Origin: Algibacter marinivivus
GTDB taxonomy: Bacteria; Bacteroidota; Bacteroidia; Flavobacteriales; Flavobacteriaceae
Reading direction: 5' to 3'
Assembly (NCBI RefSeq): GCF_003143755.1
Contig: NZ_QFRI01000002.1
Span: 605,953-669,952 of the forward strand
DNA length: 64,000 bases
Position 1 is the first letter of the stretch. Each line of letters opens with the position of its first letter. A program made the position numbers and the translations under genes. The notes beneath the pieces are model-generated. The model saw only the letters and a program-made list of their open reading frames with translations. It made no database searches and was not told where the DNA came from. Shown here in pieces: positions 43,692 to 52,779 of the stretch.

Positions 43692-44960
43692 TTACTTAAC
43701 TAAACTTTCAAATAATTTAATATAATTTTTAGCTTGAACTTTTTCATCATACTTATTCACAGCATCTTTTCTTATATCTTCAATGGAATAAGACACTCCG
43801 TTTTTTAAAAAGTCTGATATCGATTCTACTAAAGCATCTACACTAACTTCTTTTGCTAACAAACCATTCTTATTATGATTTATAATCTCTAGAATACCTC
43901 CCACAGGGAAACCAATTACAGGTGTACCACAAAGTAAAGATTCTAAAACTGTATTTGGTAAATTGTCCATTAATGATGGTATAACAAAAGCATCAGCAGC
44001 AGAATATACAGAACTTAACAATTCTTCATCATACACCTTCCCGTATTGGATAATGTTCTTAAAACGGTTTAAATCTTCATTTTTATTTCCTATTACAAAT
44101 AATTGAATATTGGTTTGTTCTAATCTTTCAATAGCGCGGACTAAAAAATTTAAACCTTTTCTGTTTGCATCAATTAAATCTGCAACAAACAATATTACTT
44201 TTTTTTCTTGTGGAATATTTAAAAGCTCTCTAGAACTTGATTTGTCTCTAATTCTAAAAATATTAGAGTCAATTCCATTTGGTATTTTATGAATTAGAAA
44301 TTTTTCGAAAAAATCATTTTGTTTCAATTGATTAGTCATCCAATTACATAGTGTTACAAAATGGAGATTATCAACGTTTGATAATGCTTCCATTTTTAAG
44401 TTTAAAACACTTTTAAATGTTGATACTTCTTCATCTAGAAAAACTCTTTTAATAGGAAACCCTTTTTTATCTATACCCAAATATTTTTCTTCATAATGCT
44501 CTCCTCCTGAAAAAGGATTCATATCGTGTAGCGTCCAAACTACTGGTTTCGTGTTTTTTTTAAAAAAAGATTGGTAATCTATAAAATCAGAAACCCAATG
44601 TAAATTTATTACATCTGCTTGTTTGTAGAGTTCGGACTCTGTTATATCATAATTTGAATTAGGAAAAGAAAATTTCTCTAAACCTTTAATTCTATTTTTT
44701 ATGAATAGTTCTTCTTGAGTTTTTTTTGAAGGTTTTAAAAGTTTAATCCTTCTTAAAACACTAAGAACCTTGTTTTCTATTTTAAAGAATAAGGAATTAT
44801 TGGTTTTTTGATGAAGCACATAAGACGCTTTGAAATTTGACATTTTCTTAGCCAATAGCAATTTGGAATCTACTTCCATATTTAGCAAACCAAGATGTAA
44901 TCTTGCACATGCTTTTCCTGCACCTCCTACATCGCTTGTATTAACCAATAACACCTTCAT
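43692..44960 (-). CDS. Glycosyltransferase, GT4 family (WcaC-like)
   Basis: A 422-residue GT4 transferase. The start MKVLLVNTSDVGGAGKACAR with SDVGGAGKA, INLHWVSDFIDY, and VVWTLHDMNPFSGGEHY are typical of the WcaC-type group (these end with a histidine- and glycine-rich HDMnpfTGGchy block). Second domain: KKVILFVADLIDANRKGLNF and VIPSLMDNLPNTVLESLLCG with the EX7E-like site. It is 10 bases from the methyltransferase gene. Confidence 0.92.
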   Translation of the reverse strand: MKVLLVNTSDVGGAGKACARLHLGLLNMEVDSKLLLAKKMSNFKASYVLHQKTNNSLFFKIENKVLSVLRRIKLLKPSKKTQEELFIKNRIKGLEKFSFPNSNYDITESELYKQADVINLHWVSDFIDYQSFFKKNTKPVVWTLHDMNPFSGGEHYEEKYLGIDKKGFPIKRVFLDEEVSTFKSVLNLKMEALSNVDNLHFVTLCNWMTNQLKQNDFFEKFLIHKIPNGIDSNIFRIRDKSSSRELLNIPQEKKVILFVADLIDANRKGLNFLVRAIERLEQTNIQLFVIGNKNEDLNRFKNIIQYGKVYDEELLSSVYSAADAFVIPSLMDNLPNTVLESLLCGTPVIGFPVGGILEIINHNKNGLLAKEVSVDALVESISDFLKNGVSYSIEDIRKDAVNKYDEKVQAKNYIKLFESLVK

Positions 44961-44970
44961 TTATTAAATA

Positions 44971-45951
44971 TTAATTTTTCATCTCCTCCTTTAATGCATA
45001 AATACACAAACCTGAAGAAAGCCCCAATAACTGTAATATCTTTCTAAAAATTAGATTAAAGTAATCAAAAATCTCTCTTATACCTTTTTTAAAGTTAAAC
45101 TTCATTATACTAAATAGGGCACTTTTAATACTAGGTGATGGTATATTAGGCCAATAATAAGGATGTCCTAACCTATAATGAATTTTTTTATAAGGCATTA
45201 TATTATGCGCAGATAAAAGGTCAGATAAGTTATTCATCCTAAATGCATACAAATGCCTTGGCGGATCTAAGGCGAAAGGACGCTTCTTTAACAACTCAAT
45301 AAATGACACATTTTTAAAGTTATCCTTATATAGCTTTAAATAAAAATTTCTAACGTTTTTGGTTAATATAAGTTCAATACCTGCATTGTTATCCGTTTCT
45401 ATAATTAAAACTCCATTATTTTTTAAAACTGAAGAAATACCATGTATTACCTCAGAAGGGTTTGTAACGTGTTCGATTACATGTCTAAAAAAAACAATAT
45501 CATATTGCTTTTTATTATTAAGAAAAAACTCATTTAGGTCTTGCTTCACAATCTGGTTTAGTCCCAATTTATCCATTGCAAAACTAACAGAAACAGGATC
45601 TTTCTCAACCAAAATTGATTCAAGTCCGAATGTATTTGCTGCTTTTGAATAATAACCTAGTCCACCACCTAAATCAAGAAAAGATTTACCCTCCAGAGAA
45701 TCAAACTTTAAATTAAGTTTTTCAACATACTCTTTCATAGAATGCAAAGCCCAATCCATTTTTTTTTCATCAAAAGCAACAGCTATGTCTTTATACATGC
45801 CGTTATAATAATTATTTAACTCACTAAAACTTGGCTGCTCATTTACAAAAGCTACTTTACAATAATTACATCTAAATATATGGTTAACATTATTCTTATT
45901 TTCAAGAACTAAATAAGGCACATTTTGAGTATTGCATACTTTACAAATCAT
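44971..45951 (-). CDS. Class I SAM methyltransferase with N-terminal zinc finger
   Basis: A 326-residue methyltransferase. The N-terminus has two CxxC pairs (CKVCN at 3-7 and CNYC at about 28-31) forming a probable zinc ribbon, as in sugar C-methyltransferases and TylM-like enzymes. KSFLDLGGGLGYYSKAAN is SAM motif I, and FFRHVIEHVTNPSEVIHGI is motif IV. It overlaps the radical SAM fusion by 11 bases, which points to joint expression. Likely target: a sugar or glycan end group. Confidence 0.88.
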   Translation of the reverse strand: MICKVCNTQNVPYLVLENKNNVNHIFRCNYCKVAFVNEQPSFSELNNYYNGMYKDIAVAFDEKKMDWALHSMKEYVEKLNLKFDSLEGKSFLDLGGGLGYYSKAANTFGLESILVEKDPVSVSFAMDKLGLNQIVKQDLNEFFLNNKKQYDIVFFRHVIEHVTNPSEVIHGISSVLKNNGVLIIETDNNAGIELILTKNVRNFYLKLYKDNFKNVSFIELLKKRPFALDPPRHLYAFRMNNLSDLLSAHNIMPYKKIHYRLGHPYYWPNIPSPSIKSALFSIMKFNFKKGIREIFDYFNLIFRKILQLLGLSSGLCIYALKEEMKN

Positions 45952-48112
45952 TATTCAATTGTATTAATTCCTTTATTGACATTCCTCTATTTTCAACATT
46001 ATTGTCTTTAAGATACGCTTCTATTTTACCACCCATAGTATAATCTAAAGCTAAAAAATTAGTATTTAAGGTGTCAGCAAATAAAACAGAATGAAATCGC
46101 ATACAGATATTTAATTCGGATTGCTGCATGCTTTTTGCAATAGAGTCAACAGTTGATAATTTTTTATCATAACTCACTCTTAAGTCCTTCTCAAAATATG
46201 TTTTAATAAAGCGCCTTGAAAAGTCTCTATCATCACCCCCTAAAACAAAATTATGCATGTGATTAAATACTATTTTATCTACTTTAAACTCTTCAGCTTT
46301 CTTTTTAATTAAGTATGCCAATGCGTCTTCAAATTCTTTTTTAACTGAAACAAATTCTGTTTCAGACATATCTCCTCTTGCATAAAGGTATTCCCAATCT
46401 CGAAGATATAAGGATAATACTTTTTCTTGTTTAAGCGGTGTTGATTTTGGGAAACGCTTTAAATAAGATTTTGCGGGGTCTCCTATCATTTCAGTATTAG
46501 GTAAATTAAAATGCTTAGAAGCATAAACTTGACTCTTCTTATCTCTTAACTTAATCTCGTTAGAAAGCTTTAGTATTTTATGAATGGCTGATTTATATTT
46601 ATCATGATTTATTGGCCCCAATCCACAACCATAAACCGTTCTTTTTTTATTATATTTTTTTGCAGTAGTAAATGATAATAAAGGGACATACAACTCATTC
46701 AAATCCATTAAAGGCCCGCCACCCATAATAACCTCATCACATGTTTTGCAATATCTTATAAACTCCAAATTACTAGTATTAACAACTGTAGCTTCAATTT
46801 GAAGTTCTTTTATAGTTTGATGGGTTATAAAAGGGTATAAACTACCAATAATTACATTTAAACTATCACCATATTTCTGCTTATAAGCTTCAACAATACT
46901 TCCTAAAATAGCTTTATCTCCAACTGTCTCTGTTCCATACCAACCAACAATCAATATACTATATTTGTTTTTTGGTAGTTTTGGTGTTCTTAAAAAACTA
47001 GATAGTTTTAAAACCTTATTCTCATTATGTAACTTTAAAAATTTCTTTTGAAATTTATCTTTATAAACTTCAACCTGTTCTTTATAAGTAATTTCAGCGT
47101 GATAATCATGAATACAATCATCGCACTCATTTAATATTATTCTCTTTTTTTCTTCAAGATTAGACTTATAAATTACAGAGGATGCTATTTCTATACCATT
47201 ACCAATAGTTTTAGATTTTGGTGCACAATAAGCTAACTCTCCTTTGGCATTAATATTTATTCCTTTTTTATGATATGGACAACCTGTAGTTCTCTTACCT
47301 CCCAATAAAATATTTTGAATACTAGAATACGTTCGTTTATAAGTCTTATTTGTTTCATAAGCTCTTTTAAGTTTCTCAAAAAATAAGGCTAAATGATAAC
47401 TTTCATCTGATGTAAAATTTCGGATAACCTCTTCTCTGTCTTCATTATATAAACGTTTAATAAACTCTGCCACTCTAAAACGTCCATAAATATTATTTGT
47501 TTTTGCAAAATCCAACAGCTCATCAATTTCCCAAACATTCTCTTTTGAAATTGTTGCTCCAAAAGAAATTGGAATTTTTAAATCATACTTTACATAATTT
47601 ATAACTTCTATAGCTGTTTTAAAATTTCCTTCTCTACCTCTAATTTTATCATGTATCTCACCATAACCATCTAAAGACACCATAACACTAAAATTTATAT
47701 TATGTTCTTTACATAATTTGTTTATTGCTTGTAGTTGTTGCTTCACCTCATCAACTTTAATACAATTGGTAATTATACTTAAGTATTTTAATTTAGGAAG
47801 GAAATCTATACACGCTTTATATAAATCAACTAAATCATTTCTCAAAGTTGGCTCACCGCCAGTAATACCTACTCCAGTTATTTCTGAATAAAGTCGATCA
47901 GAAAAAATGACTTTTAAGTCATCATAAGTTATTTCTTTATCCTGCTTATTCTTCCAAATATTACACATGGTACATTTGGAATTACAAATATCATTAGCAT
48001 TAAGGTTTATGAGAACTGGCTTTTCTGTGTTGCTAATAAAATTTATTTCATTAAGTTTTAAACGCAGTAGCGTTTTTAGCTTTTGAAATATTTTTTTTAT
48101 TTTTTTCCACAT
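45941..48112 (-). CDS. Radical SAM enzyme fused to polysaccharide pyruvyltransferase
   Basis: A 723-residue fusion. The N-terminal radical SAM domain has the 4Fe-4S motif CNSKCTMC (C43, C47, C50), GGEP at 85-88 for SAM binding, and a cysteine-rich SPASM/twitch-like end (C278, C296, C330, C333). From about residue 384 a polysaccharide pyruvyltransferase (CsaB/PF04230) begins: ILIVGWYGTETVGDKAILGS, EVIMGGGPLMDL, and CMRFHSVLFADTLNTNFLAL near the end. It may both modify a sugar by radical chemistry and add a ketal pyruvate, or the radical half may serve another step. Order of work cannot be told. Confidence 0.88.
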   Translation of the reverse strand: MWKKIKKIFQKLKTLLRLKLNEINFISNTEKPVLINLNANDICNSKCTMCNIWKNKQDKEITYDDLKVIFSDRLYSEITGVGITGGEPTLRNDLVDLYKACIDFLPKLKYLSIITNCIKVDEVKQQLQAINKLCKEHNINFSVMVSLDGYGEIHDKIRGREGNFKTAIEVINYVKYDLKIPISFGATISKENVWEIDELLDFAKTNNIYGRFRVAEFIKRLYNEDREEVIRNFTSDESYHLALFFEKLKRAYETNKTYKRTYSSIQNILLGGKRTTGCPYHKKGININAKGELAYCAPKSKTIGNGIEIASSVIYKSNLEEKKRIILNECDDCIHDYHAEITYKEQVEVYKDKFQKKFLKLHNENKVLKLSSFLRTPKLPKNKYSILIVGWYGTETVGDKAILGSIVEAYKQKYGDSLNVIIGSLYPFITHQTIKELQIEATVVNTSNLEFIRYCKTCDEVIMGGGPLMDLNELYVPLLSFTTAKKYNKKRTVYGCGLGPINHDKYKSAIHKILKLSNEIKLRDKKSQVYASKHFNLPNTEMIGDPAKSYLKRFPKSTPLKQEKVLSLYLRDWEYLYARGDMSETEFVSVKKEFEDALAYLIKKKAEEFKVDKIVFNHMHNFVLGGDDRDFSRRFIKTYFEKDLRVSYDKKLSTVDSIAKSMQQSELNICMRFHSVLFADTLNTNFLALDYTMGGKIEAYLKDNNVENRGMSIKELIQLNNDL

Positions 48113-48148
48113 AGAAAATTTATCTGTAGAGACAATATATTTAGTTAT

Positions 48149-49420
48149 TTAATCGGATTTAATACTCCATTTACAATCTAGTGCAACGCAACCAAAATCT
48201 ACACCCTTATATTTATGAAACATACTACCTGTTTCTTCAATCCTAAAGTTTATAATATCAAATAAGCTTCTTATTTTCTTTTTATTTGGAATATGATATC
48301 CTACTATAACTCGATATTCACTAGGTAATAATACCGATTTAGGGAATTTAATATTTGAAAAATAGACTCCCTCTTTTTCTATGAAATTATTTAAATCTTC
48401 TACCGAAGAAAACACAGTCCTTTCGTTTTGATCTTTAATTCTAAAACCTATGGAACCGTATTCAATAATATCTTCAGTAACTCTTAGTTTCACTTGTAAA
48501 GTTATTTGATCTTCAAAACCAAACAAACCTGAAATATTATTGTCTTTGTCTCGCATTGATACTTCCAATATATCAGCGCCTTCATTTGGATTATCGTTTA
48601 CATAGTGTGCAATATCATTAGCTACATCACTTTTTAAATAAAAATCTACGGCATCATTAGTATTACCCTCAAAAACAGTAGTTCCGTGTTGTAAAACTAT
48701 AGCTTTAGTACATAAACTCTTTACAGCTGCCATATTATGGCTTACGAATAACACAGTTCTGCCATCACTATTACTGATGTCTTGCATTTTACCTATGGCT
48801 TTCTTTTGAAATTCAGAATCTCCTACTGCAAGTACTTCATCAATCACCAAAATATCTGGGTCTAAGTGCGCTGCAACTGCAAATGCTAAGCGCACTGTCA
48901 TACCTGATGAATAACGTTTCACAGGTGTATCTATATAGCGTTCACAACCCGAAAATTCAACAATTTCTTTTAACTTTGATTGAATCTCCCTTTTAGTCAT
49001 TCCTAAAATAGCTCCATTCAAAAACACATTTTCCTTTCCTGTCATTTCTGGATGAAAACCTGTTCCAACTTCTAATAATGATGCTATTCGTCCTTTAGTT
49101 TTAATTTCTCCAGTGGTTGGACCGGTTACCTTAGAAAGAATTTTAAGTAATGTAGATTTACCTGCTCCATTTTTTCCAATAATACCTACAACTTCTCCTC
49201 TCAGAACTTCAAAATTAATATCCTTTAATGCCCAAACATACTCTGAATCTCCTTTAATACTTCTATCGTTGCTTTCTCCTATTTTTAAATACGGATCTTC
49301 CTTTCCTCTAATTCTGCTCCACCATCTATTTAAATCATGACCAAGTGTACCTGTTCCAACTAAACCTAAACGGTATTGTTTTGAAAGATTTTCTACTTTT
49401 AAAATGATATCTTTTTCCAT
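48149..49420 (-). CDS. wzt: Polysaccharide ABC exporter ATPase (Wzt-like) with C-terminal glycan-binding domain
   Basis: A 423-residue ATPase for export of a lipid-linked polymer. Walker A is IGKNGAGKSTLLKIL (about residues 84-98), signature RYSSGMTVRLAFAV, Walker B ILVIDEVLAVGD. From ~residue 285 an extra beta-rich domain (ITLQVKLRVTEDIIEYGSIG) matches the Wzt C-terminal domain that recognises the finished polymer end in E. coli O8/O9a systems. It overlaps the permease gene by one base. Confidence 0.92.
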   Translation of the reverse strand: MEKDIILKVENLSKQYRLGLVGTGTLGHDLNRWWSRIRGKEDPYLKIGESNDRSIKGDSEYVWALKDINFEVLRGEVVGIIGKNGAGKSTLLKILSKVTGPTTGEIKTKGRIASLLEVGTGFHPEMTGKENVFLNGAILGMTKREIQSKLKEIVEFSGCERYIDTPVKRYSSGMTVRLAFAVAAHLDPDILVIDEVLAVGDSEFQKKAIGKMQDISNSDGRTVLFVSHNMAAVKSLCTKAIVLQHGTTVFEGNTNDAVDFYLKSDVANDIAHYVNDNPNEGADILEVSMRDKDNNISGLFGFEDQITLQVKLRVTEDIIEYGSIGFRIKDQNERTVFSSVEDLNNFIEKEGVYFSNIKFPKSVLLPSEYRVIVGYHIPNKKKIRSLFDIINFRIEETGSMFHKYKGVDFGCVALDCKWSIKSD

Positions 49421-50292
49421 TAGATAGTATCTATAAAACTCTTTTCGGTTTTATTAAAAATGATTATCCCTATCAGAAAAAGTAAGATGCTTACTAGAGC
49501 TGTATACATCATTTTTGATAGTGAATAATCTCCAACTCCTAAAGTCATGTATCTAAAAGCTTCAATTATGGTCGTCATAGGATTGAACTCAACCACCCAA
49601 GAAATATTTGGTAATTTTTGTTTAAAATACGATAATGGGTACATGACTGCAGAACCATACATAAGCAATTGAACACCAAAACTTATTAAGAATTTTAAAT
49701 CTCTATATTTGGTGGTCATTGAAGATATAATCATTCCTAGACCTAAACCCAATAACCCCATGAAGAATATTAACAATGGTAAAAAAATCATGGCTTTTTG
49801 TGGACTAGATTGTGCTGCTTTATCAGTAAAAAAAACATAGTAAATATAGAATCCAATAAAAACTAATATTTGAATTCCATATTTAACCAAGTTTGTAAAA
49901 ACCACAGATAGTGGTACGATAACTCTTGGGAAATACACTTTCCCAAACAAGCTTTGGTTTTGCCCAAATGTATCACTAGTTCCTGTTAGACACTCTTTAA
50001 AATAATTCCAACATGTAATACCTGCCAGGTTGAATAAAAATGACGGCACCCCTTCTCCAGTTGGAATATTAGCCATGTTATTAAATATCAATGTGAAAAT
50101 TACCGAAGTAAAAAGTGGTTGAATAAAATACCACAGCGGACCGAGAATAGTTTGCTTATAAACTGTAATGACATTACGTTTTACAAACAAGAAAAGCAAA
50201 TCTCTATAAAACCAAATCTCTTTAAGATTTATGTCAATTAGTTTTTGCTTAGGGGAAATGGTATAAAGCCAATTTTCGTTTTTATTAATCAA
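49420..50292 (-). CDS. wzm: Polysaccharide ABC exporter permease (Wzm-like)
   Basis: A 290-residue ABC-2 type permease with six hydrophobic segments. FVKRNVITVYKQTILGPLWY is the conserved N-terminal coupling segment, and PLSYFKQKLPNISWVVEFNP followed by MTTIIEAFRY is typical of the final periplasmic helix. It forms the membrane part for the Wzt-like ATPase encoded next. The gap to the BY-kinase gene upstream is 15 bases. Confidence 0.92.
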   Translation of the reverse strand: MINKNENWLYTISPKQKLIDINLKEIWFYRDLLFLFVKRNVITVYKQTILGPLWYFIQPLFTSVIFTLIFNNMANIPTGEGVPSFLFNLAGITCWNYFKECLTGTSDTFGQNQSLFGKVYFPRVIVPLSVVFTNLVKYGIQILVFIGFYIYYVFFTDKAAQSSPQKAMIFLPLLIFFMGLLGLGLGMIISSMTTKYRDLKFLISFGVQLLMYGSAVMYPLSYFKQKLPNISWVVEFNPMTTIIEAFRYMTLGVGDYSLSKMMYTALVSILLFLIGIIIFNKTEKSFIDTI

Positions 50293-50307
50293 TTTGTAAT
50301 TAAATTT

Positions 50308-52770
50308 TTAAATTTTAAAAAAAGATTTAATATGTGACATAAATGTCTTTTTAACATCATCGTCATTGTAGCCATTACCATAACTTCCATAACCGTAGCC
50401 GTAGCCGTAGCCGTAGCCGTAGCCGTAGCCATATTTACCTTTTTGGTCATAACCATTGTAAACAAAGCTTAAGTTCTGTATTTCTCCTTTGTTATATTTT
50501 GTATTAATAAGGTTTATCATACCTTTTTTAGTATAATCTTGCCTAACAACATAAATAGTAGCGTCTGCATATTCTGTAAGCTCTAGAGCGTCAGCAACAA
50601 GACCAATAGGCGGGGTATCTAATACTATATACTCGTAAGTTTTTTTGAGTTCTACAATTAAATCACCCATTCTTTCTCCAATTAATAATTCCGAAGGGTT
50701 TGGAGGTATAGGCCCCGAAGTAATAACATCTAAATTTGGAACTTTAGTACTTTGTTTAACACCTTCAATATCTTTTTGTCCAATTAAATAGTTAACAACA
50801 CCAATATCATTTTTTATATCAAAATCACCAAATATCTTTGGTTTTCTTAGGTCTAAACCAACTAAAATTGTTTTCTTACCACTCATTGCAAAAACTGTTG
50901 CAATATTTATGGAACAAAATGTTTTACCCTCACCACTTACAGAAGAAGTAACCATGACAGTTTTTGTCCCTTCTAGATTATGCTTTTTATAAAAGTATTG
51001 TAAACTGGATCGAATAGATCTAAAGGCCTCTGCTATAGTAGATTTTGGTTTTAAATGTACAGCAAGGTTATTATTTAAATTATTTTTACCAACAACACCT
51101 AACAAAGGTATAGAGGACAACTTTTCTAACACTTGAGGGTTATGTAATTTGTTATCTAAATAAGTCAAAAGAAACGCTAATAATAACGGTGGCAATAACC
51201 CTCCAATTATAGCAAACAAATACCGAGAACTTAATTTTAAATCTATTGGGGTTGCTCCAGTATCTTTTGCAGGATCAATAACAAATATATCTGAAACACT
51301 AGCAGACTTTATAATATCGGCTTCTCCTCTTTTTGCCAAAAACACATTATATGTTTTTTCACTCAAAGCGTATTGCCTTTGAATATCAAATAATTTTTGT
51401 TGAGCTTCAGGCAACTTTCTTATTTTAGCATCCTCTACAGCTATTTTATTGTTAATTAATTGTCGCTCTCTTTTTAACTCATTTGTTACTGAGCTTATGT
51501 TTTCCAAAAGCACTATTTTTAAGCCCTCAATTTGCCTATTTAAGTCAGCAAAAATTGTAGCATCTTTTCTAACTGTTGAGCCGTATTTAGATTTCTGAAC
51601 AGATAATTCGTTAATTCTAGATACATTTGAAAGTATATTTCCCTCATCGATTCCAGAAACAGCAGGAGCAGGAACTTCCGTAAAACTATTACTGGTTTCC
51701 AAGTAATTTTTCAAACTTGAATAATAAGCTAATTTTCTATTTATCTCTTCTTTACTTGATTCTAAATCTGTTAGCTTAGTATTAATTGCTAGACTTTTAT
51801 CATCTAAATTAAAAATCCTATTTTTCTGCCTGTAATTATTTAAAGAATCAGCATTCTCACTAAGTTGCGTTTTCACTCTATTTAGTTGATTATCAATAAA
51901 CTCAATTGTATTTGTTACAAATTGATTTTTCTTATTTAACTGATCGTCACTTAAAACCTTTACAGTTTCATTTAAATAATCAACAATTTTTGCTTTATTA
52001 ACATCCACCATACTCAGATTTAATATGGCAGAATTTCTAGGGTTATTTATATTTAATTTACTTCTATATTTAGCAACTACTGCATCAAAATCATTAAACT
52101 GAATAAAAAACTCTTGATTTTCTGAAACACTTCGGTCTTCGGCTATATAAACAACTCCACTTATATATGGCGAATTAATTGTATCACCCAAAGTAAGTAC
52201 TTTTCTATATTCACCTACAGGGATATTTAAATTTTCTTTTTTGTATGTAGAAAAATTTTGAGTCCTATGTTGAGTGGTTTCAAAATTTATAAATAATTCA
52301 TATTTTCCTTCTTTAAGAAACGTTATTCTTACAGGTATATTTAATATTTGATTTGTATCTGGTATCAGGTTAATTCTAAAAGGTGCACCTGTATAAATAT
52401 CATCTTTTCTAAATCTTGCTTGTTTTAAGTAAGTAATGTAGTATTCAAGATTATTTACTACTTTTTCATGAACAGAACGCGACCTTAATGAAGTCATCAT
52501 GGTTTGTACTTTACCAGAAACACCGCCCCAATTAAAAGTTAAACTAGTATTGGATGTAAATAACGGGTTTGATTCTTCCTCAACTGAAATCTGAGTACTT
52601 AACCTGTACGATTGTTGCTTTCTGATATTTTGTTGGTAAACAATAAATATTCCAATAATTATAAACAAAAGAAACAATTTCCAATAGCTAAATATTCGAA
52701 ATAAAAAAGCTTTGATATCAAATGAAGGTTGCTGTGACTGTGATTCTGAAATTTCAAATTCTTCTTCCAT
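50308..52770 (-). CDS. wzc: Wzc-like polysaccharide co-polymerase with BY-kinase domain
   Basis: An 820-residue bacterial tyrosine kinase and chain-length regulator. It has a first membrane helix (LFLLFIIIGIFIVY, ~34-47), a long periplasmic Wzz region with coiled-coil segments (~280-470), a second helix (FAIIGGLLPPLLLAFLL), and a cytoplasmic kinase: Walker A SSVSGEGKTFCSIN, A' ILVGLDLRKPK and Walker B YIVLDTPPIG. The C-terminal tail is a Gly-Tyr repeat with about ten tyrosines (encoded by a hexanucleotide tandem repeat), in the place where such kinases carry their phosphorylated tyrosine cluster. It is 9 bases past the Wza-like gene. Confidence 0.94.
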   Translation of the reverse strand: MEEEFEISESQSQQPSFDIKAFLFRIFSYWKLFLLFIIIGIFIVYQQNIRKQQSYRLSTQISVEEESNPLFTSNTSLTFNWGGVSGKVQTMMTSLRSRSVHEKVVNNLEYYITYLKQARFRKDDIYTGAPFRINLIPDTNQILNIPVRITFLKEGKYELFINFETTQHRTQNFSTYKKENLNIPVGEYRKVLTLGDTINSPYISGVVYIAEDRSVSENQEFFIQFNDFDAVVAKYRSKLNINNPRNSAILNLSMVDVNKAKIVDYLNETVKVLSDDQLNKKNQFVTNTIEFIDNQLNRVKTQLSENADSLNNYRQKNRIFNLDDKSLAINTKLTDLESSKEEINRKLAYYSSLKNYLETSNSFTEVPAPAVSGIDEGNILSNVSRINELSVQKSKYGSTVRKDATIFADLNRQIEGLKIVLLENISSVTNELKRERQLINNKIAVEDAKIRKLPEAQQKLFDIQRQYALSEKTYNVFLAKRGEADIIKSASVSDIFVIDPAKDTGATPIDLKLSSRYLFAIIGGLLPPLLLAFLLTYLDNKLHNPQVLEKLSSIPLLGVVGKNNLNNNLAVHLKPKSTIAEAFRSIRSSLQYFYKKHNLEGTKTVMVTSSVSGEGKTFCSINIATVFAMSGKKTILVGLDLRKPKIFGDFDIKNDIGVVNYLIGQKDIEGVKQSTKVPNLDVITSGPIPPNPSELLIGERMGDLIVELKKTYEYIVLDTPPIGLVADALELTEYADATIYVVRQDYTKKGMINLINTKYNKGEIQNLSFVYNGYDQKGKYGYGYGYGYGYGYGYGSYGNGYNDDDVKKTFMSHIKSFFKI
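50393..50428 (-). repeat. CCGTAG hexanucleotide repeat inside wzc, coding for Gly-Tyr
   Basis: Six perfect CCGTAG units (plus a following CC) read in frame as alternating Gly and Tyr codons on the minus strand. Because the unit is six bases, gain or loss of units changes tail length without a frameshift. It lies near the end of the BY-kinase reading frame. Confidence 0.95.
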
Positions 52771-52779
52771 CTGTTAAGA

